Source: Ettlia oleoabundans
Lineage: Eukaryota > Chlorophyta > Chlorophyceae > Chlamydomonadales
DNA: 11,017 bases
Direction: 5' to 3'
NCBI GenBank assembly: GCA_019693395.1
Contig: JAAMXP010001522.1
Span: 1-11,017, forward strand
This document shows positions 1 through 6,763 of the stretch, piece by piece. The translations under genes were made by a program, and so were the position numbers. Each line of letters begins with the position of its first letter. The stretch's first letter is position 1. The notes beneath the pieces were generated by a model, which was not told where the DNA came from, did no database searches, and saw nothing but the letters and a program-made list of their open reading frames with translations.

Positions 1-185
1 GTGCAGTGGAAGAGGGTGTCTGAAAGGAAGAAAGTCAAGGGGGGTCAAACTTGCATATTAGAAAGGGGGGCTTGGAGGGGCCCAGCCCCTGCCCGGCTCC
101 TGGAAGAAAGCTAGCCGCAGCCAGATGGCATTAGGCTGAGCAGGCAGGGTCAAATCTTCAGACGGGGAAATGGGTACTCGTTAGA

Positions 186-209
186 TGAGCAGGCACAGTT
201 GCCTGCTCA
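186..209. other. Perfect 10-bp inverted repeat with 4-base loop
   Basis: Bases 186-195 (TGAGCAGGCA) are the exact reverse complement of 200-209, separated by CAGT. A third copy of TGAGCAGGCA lies close by near 136. The hairpin sits just downstream, on the minus strand, of the possible splice donor at 228. No function can be assigned from sequence alone. Confidence 0.4.
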
Positions 210-228
210 GAGGTAGCGAGCGTCTCAC

Positions 229-345
229 CTCAGTGGCGACAACACTGATGACACAGTGATGCATGTATGGGTTGATGTAAGCGTTGATGGTGGTCCAGCA
301 TTGGTGCCTTGACCAAGAGGCCAGCAAGGATGGCCGCCACACATA
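229..345 (-). CDS. Possible internal exon of an unidentified gene
   Basis: On the minus strand, 345 to 229 is open for exactly 39 codons (it begins YVWRPSLLAS and ends CVISVVATE). It is preceded by CAG (348-346) and followed by GTGAGA (228-223), so both boundaries fit splice consensus and the exon would be phase 0 to phase 0. The residue mix, rich in Trp, His, Tyr and Cys with a hydrophobic end, looks more like protein than like the nearby spacer. It does not resemble exons 1-3 of genes A-C. The upstream acceptor is made from the CA-repeat tail of the neighbouring mobile-element fragment, which is unusual, and an in-frame TAA lies just before the CA run. I do not recognise the peptide. It could belong to a gene to the left of the window or be a chance open frame. 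Confidence 0.25.
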
Positions 346-577
346 CTGTGTGTGTGTGTGTTACATAGCCCCGCTACTTAGGCCCTACTGAACCTGGGCA
401 GGGAGCCGTACCGGCCGACTCGAAACCGTGCCTGCGGGTATAGCCGGCACCCAAGGGACACCCCTTCCCTAGCCTGCTGTCCGTCCTGCCGTAACAACAC
501 GTATCTGTATGACCGCCATTCGTAGACGATCTTGACGTCGTGGAGGTTCTCCCCTTTACTGCGCCAGCCACTCACAC
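346..577 (-). mobile_element. CA-tailed retroelement-like fragment, left copy (minus orientation)
   Basis: Read on the minus strand, this ends in TATGTAA followed by a (CA)n run of about 14 bases. Its last 130 bases (477 to 346) match 1342-1476 on the plus strand closely, including a central block around GTCGGCCGGTACGGCTCCC. The two copies share the tailed 3' end but not the 5' end, which is the usual pattern for 5'-truncated non-LTR retrotransposons or SINEs. The upstream part of this copy (about 560-480) has a protein-like open frame containing KIVYEWRSYRYVLLRQDGQQ, possibly the end of an element ORF; I cannot name the family. The 5' edge at 577/578 is where gene A stops matching genes B and C. 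The alternative is a terminal inverted repeat of a DNA element carrying exon 3. Confidence 0.55.
361..365 (-). terminator. Candidate poly(A) signal TGTAA for gene A
   Basis: TGTAA on the minus strand at 365-361 matches the UGUAA poly(A) signal known from volvocine green algae. It lies about 210 nt after the gene A stop codon, inside the repeat fragment, directly before its CA tail. The other copy of the repeat carries the same TGTAA at 1455-1459 in the opposite orientation. I found no TGTAA on the minus strand in the first few hundred bases after the stops of B or C. The assignment to gene A is inference. Confidence 0.35.
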
Positions 578-3266
578 CGCCGCTTCAAACCACTCCTGCC
601 ACAGCACCGCCCCCACGAAGCTCAGCACTGCCGACAGCAGTACCGCCACCGACCAGCCGCACCACTCTAAGCTGAGCAGTACGGGGCGGCACACTCGCCA
701 GTACTGGCTTCTCTGCAGCTGAGCTTCTGCTTGCAAGGCCGCCGCCGCCGCTTCTTGAACCTCCAAGTGCCAGCTGTGATGCCCGCTGCTGGTTCTGCTG
801 CGGGTGGGGTGGTGCCTCCCATCTGCCGCACGTTCCTGCACCACCTGCTGCCACTGCTGCCGCTGCCGCCGCGTGTGTTCCATGGCAGCGTCTAGCTGGG
901 CGCGCCACACCATCAGGGTGGGCAGCACCAGGCCTAGAGACACCTGCAGCGAAAGTGGATGGCTTTGGTGCGGCGTCAGCACACAACACGTGGGGACCGC
1001 CAAGTCTGGAAGAAAGAATAATATAGAAAGCAAGAAAGAATAATATAGACAGAAAGAAAGGCCTGGCAGACTGATGGCACATGTTCCGCCTCGCGGGAGG
1101 CTTCATAAGCAGCAAATAGGAGATTTTACAGATGGCGAAACATGCTGAAAGCAGCACCGGGCCTAAGGACACCTGCAGCGGCAGTGATGCACGCACGGCT
1201 GGTTGTGAGCCTTTTAAGTTTCAAACTACACAACCTTAGCCTAATCAGCGCCTTTTCCTACATTACGGTAGCAAAACATCGGAGAAGGGGCTCCGCACTC
1301 CACTTTCGGTCACACCCAGGAGGGGTGCCCCTTGGCTGCTGGCAGGTCAAGGGAGGGGTGTCCCTTGAGGGCCGGCTATACCCGCAGGCACGGTTATGAG
1401 TCGGCCGGTACGGCTCCCCTGCCCAGGTTCAGTAGGGCCTAAGTAGCGGGGTTATGTAAAACACACAAACACACCCATGGCCCCACATGGCTGTCACAAA
1501 GCAAAAGAAGCAAAAACGAAGCGTCTCCAACGCATGCTGTTGCTTGGTTTGATCAGCACATCAAAAACAACCTCTTAAACTCAACCACATGCTTTCTTTG
1601 CGTACATACAAGCTGCCCAACGGCGATCAAGGGAACTTGCAACACATGCACGGGCACTTGTGCAGCACAGATACGCCCGGCTTTCCCTCAAAACCCCAGC
1701 ACTCAACACACCCCACTACCCCACCACCCATGTTTGCGATCAACAGTGCGGATTGTTTTCTGCAATGCTATGGATGACCATGTGCCATACTGGGAACCCC
1801 AATGTACAGCGCAACATGACATGCTTTTGTTTTCAAGCATCAGCTTGTTTGGGTGCTACCCCCACCCCCACCCACCCACCCACCCCCCCCCCGGCCAGGC
1901 ACTGGCTGGTGCCGCCTGCGTGCACCTCACAGCCATCCGGCACAACGAAGTGCCTATATGGCATGTATTATGTGCACGCACACGTGCGGAGAAGTGGGGG
2001 AAGCGGCGGTGACGACTGTGGCAGCGCTTCAGGTGCCTAGTAGTACTGTGAGTGCAGTACACTGCAGGGGTCTGGACCAGCCGCAGGCGGGGCCGGCAGC
2101 CTTCTTCGCAAATAGAGCAGTAAAGGAGCTTGTGATGCCTTGGGAGCCTTTGGCAACCAGCTCCTAGTTTCCGCAGTTCAGGCTACTGGCGGGGCTGGCC
2201 CCAGTGTCACAGCATGTCCGCCTGCTTGGGCTGTGTAGGCTGGTAGGCTATGACCCCTATCGCGCTTTTGCGAATCCTGCAACAGCAGCACTTGCCTGCA
2301 GCACACACACCACGACGGCGCACTTCTGGCAAAGGCTCTTCCTCCGTGAAATCGCCTCCAGGTGTTTGTGCGCTCCCAGGGCGATCAGGCCCGTCACCTG
2401 CTCCAGAAGTTGGTAGGTCGCCGCCACGACTCGGGGGTTGGCGGGGTGCCGGTCCAGATACTGCTGGCACACTGCAGGGGAGGGTCGGCGTCAAAGACCG
2501 GAATCAATTTACTGCATCTAGGCTGCGAGGATCCATTTATGTTTCACGCACCAGCCAGACAGGTTGGCAGCCTTCCAGCGGCGATGGGAGCCAGTATTGG
2601 GGCGGTAAGGCGCCCCCACAACCCTTTTCTCCGCCACAATCGCCACCCACAGACCTTTCATTCGAAGCACTGCTGCCTGCACTGCTTATGTTGCAGTACC
2701 ACAACCCACTTTTTGCGGTACTGTCACTCACCTGCCGGCGTCCTGCGCTGCAGAATCAATATGCTGGCGACGTGCAGCAGCAGGTGGGGCACTGGGGGCA
2801 GCTGCAGACCTAGAGGAGTGACCAAGAAGCCGTGCAGCCAGGCTACTGGGAACATGAGCATGATTGCGCCGCGTACATGGGTGCTAGCGCTGTGCATCGG
2901 GCCAAACAGCCATGCCATGCTGGAGGCGCTGCTGGTGCCGATGGGAGGCCCTCTGGCGGCCGCGGGGTCTGGCTGTATGATGCGCAGTGCGTCCACCTTG
3001 AGCGGGATGAGCAGCAAGCCGCCGACCCGCAGCAGCGAAACAATCGGGGTCCGGAGGTGGCGGCGGTGCCGCGGCGGCAGGAGCACCAGGCTAAGGTCGA
3101 TGGCTAGCATGTACACGTACACTAAGCGCTCGCGTCCGACTGCTTTAAACAAGGCGATGGCGTGATAAGTGAAGGCGAGGACACCGGAAATCGCATCGCT
3201 CCTGCCCCACCGCGCATCAAGAGCGCCGTTGAGGTCACGGCTGACCGGCAACTGATTTGTAGCCAT
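572..3266 (-). CDS. Gene A: multi-pass membrane protein of the array, 360 aa, three exons
   Basis: Coding exons: 3266-2732, 2471-2296 and 943-572 (TGA 574-572). The second of two adjacent ATGs is chosen because it aligns with B and C. Likely membrane segments are residues 25-43, 48-65, 75-92, 131-150 and 159-173 (exon 1), about 227-249 across the exon 2/3 junction (CAVVVCVLQ joined to VSLGLVLPTLMVW), and one near the C-terminus (LLSAVLSFVGAVLW). Exon 2 starts VCQQYLDRHP and contains a CQKC motif. Exon 3 has a charged helical region (RRQRQQWQQVVQERAAD, later EVQEAAAAALQAEAQLQRSQ) before the last membrane segment. There is no signal peptide; the N-terminus is short and polar. The family is unknown to me; a membrane scaffold, channel or transporter are all open. 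Oddities: the GC donor of intron 2, and a C-terminus (EAAV) ending in bases that do not match its paralogs. Confidence 0.78.
1010..1049. repeat. Two-copy 18-bp direct repeat, period 22
   Basis: AAGAAAGAATAATATAGA occurs at 1010-1027 and exactly again at 1032-1049, followed by more GAAAG-type repeats. On the transcribed (minus) strand it is a T/C-rich run lying 67-107 nt before the exon 3 acceptor of gene A, where it could act as extended pyrimidine tract or branch-point region. Confidence 0.7.
1151..1180 (-). pseudogene. Ghost copy of the exon 3 head with its acceptor, intron 2 of gene A
   Basis: On the minus strand 1180-1151 reads CGCTGCAG|GTGTCCTTAGGCC and continues GGTGCTGC. The real exon 3 head at 943 reads CGCTGCAG|GTGTCTCTAGGCC and continues GGTGCTGC. 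By my count 27 of 30 bases agree, and the CAG acceptor is intact at 1175-1173. Similarity ends within about 25 bases of the exon. It is best read as a partial exon duplication; it may also serve as an alternative 3' splice site. Confidence 0.65.
1342..1476 (+). mobile_element. CA-tailed retroelement-like fragment, right copy (plus orientation)
   Basis: This is the second copy of the repeat at 346-477, inverted relative to it and lying in intron 2 of gene A. The match runs from GCAGG at 1342 through TATGTAA (1453-1459) into a CA-rich tail (1460-1476). There are about a dozen differences over about 120 bases before the tail, most of them at the far end. The tail is imperfect (ACACACAAACACACCC), suggesting an older or decaying copy. 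A nearby direct repeat of the GGAGGGGTGYCCCTTG motif occurs at about 1319-1335 and 1351-1367. Confidence 0.6.
1859..1892. repeat. C-rich tract with CCCA repeats (G-quadruplex-prone on the transcribed strand)
   Basis: A near-pure run of C with CCCA and CCCCCA units, then about ten C in a row, lies in intron 2 of gene A. The RNA-sense (minus) strand therefore carries more than four G-runs of three or more, separated by single T bases, which meets the usual short-loop G-quadruplex pattern. Confidence 0.7.
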
Positions 3267-3329
3267 CATCGCGTGCCGGTAGGGAAAAGTCTGGCCTACA
3301 TAAGGCTATAGACAACATATAGCAGCATG

Positions 3330-3420
3330 CACCCCGTGCTCAGCCCCTGCGCATACGCTCAGAGTAACGGGTGCTGATTAAAATGATAAACAAGGTGGTT
3401 AAGTGTTACTGGCGGTATTT
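3330..3420 (-). promoter_or_regulatory. Conserved 5' flank block of gene A (candidate promoter)
   Basis: This block lies 64-154 nt upstream of the gene A start and aligns with 6139-6215 upstream of gene B. Shared strings on the plus strand include CATACGCTCA and AAGTGTTAC, with GGCGGTAT here and GGCGATAC in B. Flanking sequence also aligns more weakly up to 3735. A TATA-like GCTATATG on the minus strand lies nearby (about 3315-3322). Gene C has no clear match. Conservation may only reflect recent duplication, so a promoter role is inference. Confidence 0.35.
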
Positions 3421-3998
3421 TTTCATTGGGGTATTGATTGGGGCTCGCTGGCAAGGTGATCCCAACACCAGACCTGTCCGCGCTGCACCTCCCAACTTGC
3501 TGCTGTGTTGCAACCCCGCCCCTTTGACAGGCTCAGGCAGAGAGGCTTTGACGATTACCCACCGCTCTATACTGCAGCTCCAATCCACCTTGCAGCTGTC
3601 AGCAGCCGTGGTGGAGAACCGCACTGGCACAACCACAGAGCTTGGCAGCTCACCCGCCCTAAACAGCACAGTTGCGGCCCAGGGCTCCAGTGGTGTATCA
3701 GTCCATGCATTGAAGAGGTGTAACAGTCAAAGCGTGGTACCGATTGAACAGTGTTAGTGTTAGGGTTGTAGCGGAATGTCAAAATGGTCGAGGAAGCAAG
3801 CGACGGCCATTCACTCCAAGGCTGGTGTCTCTACCTTAAAAAGGCTGATAAGGTGCAGGGGCTTGGTTATAAGTTGTCGAACTTAATAGTGTGGCGACTT
3901 GGCAGGACTGCAAGTTACTGGTGGGTGGGTGTAGTTTTGTTGCCACTGCTACTGAGCTACAATCGCAGGGTCAGTGGGCGCATGCTGCTGGGCTCTGA
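3421..3998. other. Spacer between genes B and A; no gene supported
   Basis: The right part of this spacer is the 3' flank of B, and 3421-3735 is the distal 5' flank of A. Part of it aligns with 6216-6507: compare GCATTGAAGAGGTGTAACAG near 3708 with GCATTGCAAAGGTGTACAG near 6481. A plus-strand open frame at 3371-3757 has no paralog support in the matching B flank and is not called as a gene. Confidence 0.5.
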
Positions 3999-6066
3999 TC
4001 AGGCAGCTGGCGCCGCTCCAAACCACTCCTGCCACAGCACCGCCCCCACGAAGCTTAGCACCGCCGACAGCAGTACTGCCACCAACCAGCCATACCACTC
4101 TAAGCTGAGCAGTATGGGGCGGCACACCTGCCAGTACTGGCTTCTCTGCAACTCAGCCTCTGCTTGCAAGGCCGCCGCCGCTGCTTCCTGTACCTCCAAG
4201 TGCCTGCTGTGATGCTCGCCGCTGCTGCTGCTGCGAGTGGGGTGGTGCCTCCCATCTGCCGCACGTTCCTGCACCAGCTGCTGCCACTGCTGCCGCTGCC
4301 GCCGCGTGTGTGCTACTGCTGCGTCTAACTGGGAGCGCCACACCATTAGGGTGGGCAGCACCAGGCCTAGAGACACCTGCAGAAAAGGCGAATGGTGATG
4401 GTGTGCCGTTGTTTAATGAGTTTCCACCGCTTTACCCAAGTTTGACGGCGTGATTCTGGTGCTGCAATTATTGACATAGAAGTGGTATGCCCTTAGGCGT
4501 GGTTTGAGGACGGCCTGGTCGTCAGCCACAGCTGCTGGTTGGGGTGGCAGCGATCTCTGGTTCTGGTGCTGTGCTCGCGGTACCAGCTTTTCAGGAGTGT
4601 CGGTGTTCCTAGTAAGGCACATTGAAGAAGTAAATGGGTCTTACGCAGCTGGGCATGTTGACCCGGGTGGATGGCTTCCAGTTGGGTAAGCTTAAAGAAG
4701 GTATATGGAGGTTGTGGGAATATTCAACAGGCCGGAAAGCAGCACAAGGACACCTGCATAATTCTAAACTGTTTTTTTTTCTAGGCCTTCTTTGTTGCTA
4801 TGCATCACGTTCATTGTTGCTATGCATCATGTTTAACACCCCTCAATAATGCTGCGTGTGTGCCCCTCCTACCTGCAGCACCCACACCACGACGGCGCAC
4901 TTCTGGCACATGCTCTTCCTCCGTGAAATCGCCTCCAGGTGTTTGTGCGCCCCCAGGGCGATCAGGCCCGTCACCCGCTCCAGTGCAAGATAGGCCGCCA
5001 CCACGACGCGGGGGTTACTGGGGTGCCGGTCCAAATACTGCTGGCACACTACGGCAGAAATGAGGGGCGGGGACGGGGTGATCGCTCGGTTGTTATGTCA
5101 TTTGTTAGCTTCAATCCGCCATGCCAAGGATGTCGGGTCGGGGTGAGGGATGGGGGGTTGCAGAGGGGTGGGGAGAGCCGAGGCAAGACGGATGTGATGC
5201 AAGAACCAACCAACAGCAACACCAAGATTGCGCGGGCACGCATGTGGCGAGACCATGAGTATCAACAAGCAGCACGGTGTACTACAATCCATTGTGATCA
5301 GGCAGGTCGGATGTGCTCATTCACATAAAAGCGAACAGGGAGCTAGTAATACAAATTACCGAAAGTTCGGAAACAAAATTCTGCACCCGAAGCTGCACCG
5401 CTGCACCAGCCAGGTAGCTAGGCGGCTTTCACTGGCAGCAGTACAGCCACCAGATCAAACAAATGGGCAGCTCTGCCGCTTGCATCCCTTGTGTTAAAAT
5501 ACCATAACCCTTACTTTTGAGTAACACTCACCTAACGGCGTCCTGCGCTGCAGAATCAATATGCTGGCGATATGCAGCATCGCGTGGGGCACCGGGGGCA
5601 GCTGCAGGCCTATGGGCACGCCAAAGAAGCCGTGCAGCCAGGCTACTGGGAACATGAGCATGACTGCACCGCGCACGTGGGAGCTGACGCTGCGCATCGT
5701 GCCAAGTACCCATGCCACGCTGGCGACGCTGCTGATGCCGATGGGAGGCCTTCTGACTGCCGCGGGGTCTGGCTGTACGATACGCAGAGCGTTCACTTTT
5801 AGAGGGATGAGCAGCAAGCCGCCAACCCGCAGCAGCGAAACAATCGGCGTCCGGAGGCGGCGGCGGTGCCGCGGCGGTAGGAGCAGAAGCCCCAGCTCGA
5901 TGGCTATCATGTACACGTACACTAAGCGCTCGCGACCGACCGCTCTGAACACGCTGATGAGGTGCATAGAGAAGGCGACGACACCGGAGATCGCATCGTT
6001 CTTGCTCCACCTCGCATCAAGCGCGCCGTCGAGGTCTCGCCCGAAGTGTAAATCATTCGCAGTCAT
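3999..6066 (-). CDS. Gene B: multi-pass membrane protein of the array, 362 aa, three exons
   Basis: Coding exons: 6066-5532, 5048-4873 and 4376-3999 (TGA 4001-3999). Introns are canonical: GTGAGT to TAG (483 nt, phase 1) and GTAGGA to CAG (496 nt, phase 0). The start at 6066 is chosen because MTANDLHFGRDL aligns with the starts of A and C; the frame is open 25 codons further upstream without similarity. The protein has five likely membrane segments in exon 1, notably RTPIVSLLRVGGLLLIPLKV and HVRGAVMLMFPVAWLHG. A hydrophobic stretch spans the exon 2/3 junction, and a final segment (WLVAVLLSAVLSFVGAVLW) lies near the C-terminus GAAPAA. Between the last two is a Gln/Arg/Ala-rich helical region with a Ser/His linker. 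No catalytic motif is recognisable. All three copies keep the frame across separate exons, which argues for function. Confidence 0.8.
4733..4760 (-). pseudogene. Ghost copy of the exon 3 head, intron 2 of gene B
   Basis: On the minus strand, GCAG at 4757-4754 is followed by GTGTCCTTGTGCTGCTTTC. The ghost in gene A reads GTGTCCTT, then 8 extra bases, then GTGCTGCTTTC. The two ghosts thus share bases that differ from the true exon 3, so they descend from one event before A and B separated, and B later lost 8 bases. Reading on from this acceptor meets a stop after nine codons. Confidence 0.55.
5135..5173 (+). repeat. G-rich tract in intron 1 of gene B
   Basis: The plus strand has six G-runs of three or more (GGG, GGGG, GGG, GGGGGG, GGGG, GGGG) with short spacers, fitting a G-quadruplex pattern. 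It lies on the template strand of gene B, opposite to the tract in gene A, so it would form in DNA and not in the pre-mRNA. Confidence 0.6.
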
Positions 6067-6138
6067 GGTGACATGCCGGGAACGGGAAAGCCTGCGAAAA
6101 CACGGCTGTAAACCCGCCCTCCTATGTAGGGCACCAGG

Positions 6139-6215
6139 CACCCGTGCTCATCGCGCTCACATACGCTCACAGCATAAGGTCACAAAGAAAGGTGGTAAAG
6201 TGTTACCGGCGATAC
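6139..6215 (-). promoter_or_regulatory. Conserved 5' flank block of gene B (candidate promoter)
   Basis: This is the counterpart of 3330-3420 at a matching distance (73-149 nt) upstream of the gene B start. It retains CCGTGCTCA, CATACGCTCA and AAGTGTTAC (GTAACACTT on the minus strand). It marks either the core promoter and 5' UTR or simply the duplicated unit. Confidence 0.35.
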
Positions 6216-6763
6216 TCATTACAGGTTAGGTATCAACAACGGCTCGTTGGAGAGCCTACCGCTGCATAGGGCGGCGCGGTGCGGCGGCAAACTTGCTGCT
6301 GCACTCGCAAACACACCGCCTTTGCTTTTGTGCACCTGTGTTACGGATCAGAGAAGAGTGCAACTCAACTTGCGACATCTCTGACTCTGTGCAGCCCTCA
6401 TGAAAAACCTAAGTTCTTGGCGAAACACACGCCGTCACAGCAGGGCTGCGGGACAGCGTTCTACTGACGTACTGGTCTGGGCATTGCAAAGGTGTACAGT
6501 CAGAGCGAAGTAAGAAAAATAGCGCAATGCTAGGGATGCGGCAGTCGGTCAACGGTTGAGGAGCAAATCTAGGCCCCGTGCATGCCCATGGCCAGTGTAT
6601 TTGCTGCGGGCGGCTGAGAACGAGATACAAGAATGGGTTATTCTATACAAAACATAGGAGCAGCATGACAGTTGGTGCAGAGCTTGAGTCGCTTTGCTGA
6701 CCCTTTGTTGCCGCTGTAGAGCTATACCCAAAAGGAGTAGGGCGCCACGCTGCTGGGCTCTGA
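6216..6763. other. Spacer between genes C and B; no gene supported
   Basis: The left part (to about 6507) is homologous to the distal 5' flank of gene A. The right part is the 3' flank of gene C, matching the 3' flank of B only close to the stop (CTGCTGGGCTCTGATCAGG). No paralog-supported or protein-like open frame is seen on either strand. Confidence 0.5.

Larger units (their letters stand above)
944..2295 (-). other. Gene A intron 2, 1352 nt, GC-AG type
   Basis: The donor reads CAG|GCAAGT (exon ends 2296, intron begins 2295). This is the known consensus of the minor GC-AG intron class. At the same place B has CAG|GTAGGA and C has CGG|GTGAGC. The acceptor is CTGCAG ending at 944. The intron is about three times longer than in B and C. 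It contains the inverted repeat copy at 1342-1476, the ghost of exon 3 at 1151-1180, a tandem repeat at 1010-1049 and a long C-rich tract at 1859-1892. I see no gene of its own in it. Confidence 0.75.

Noticed and set aside
1390..1420. tRNA-like B box in the CA-tailed repeat (GGTTTCGAGTC in the left copy)
   Set aside because: It has an extra base relative to the B-box consensus, the right copy reads GGTTATGAGTC, and no A box or tRNA fold is seen. A SINE origin stays possible but is not supported.
2041..2075. Possible ghost of the exon 2 head (CCCCTGCAGTGT on the minus strand)
   Set aside because: Only about 12 bases match before similarity ends, which is too short to separate from chance in this composition.
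2250..3165. Long plus-strand open frames at 2250-2813 and 2362-3165
   Set aside because: They run antisense to exons 1 and 2 of gene A and follow its GC-rich third positions. The minus-strand exons have three-way paralog support.
3371..3757. Plus-strand open frame of 128 codons in the B/A spacer
   Set aside because: The homologous flank of gene B does not preserve it, and it overlaps the conserved 5' flank of gene A.
3751..3770. Telomere-like GTGTTAGTGTTAGGG
   Set aside because: Only one TTAGGG and no tandem array. Green algal telomeres are usually TTTTAGGG repeats.
5561..6229. Plus-strand open frame of 222 codons
   Set aside because: It is the antisense shadow of gene B exon 1, and the matching frames over A and C are not consistently kept.
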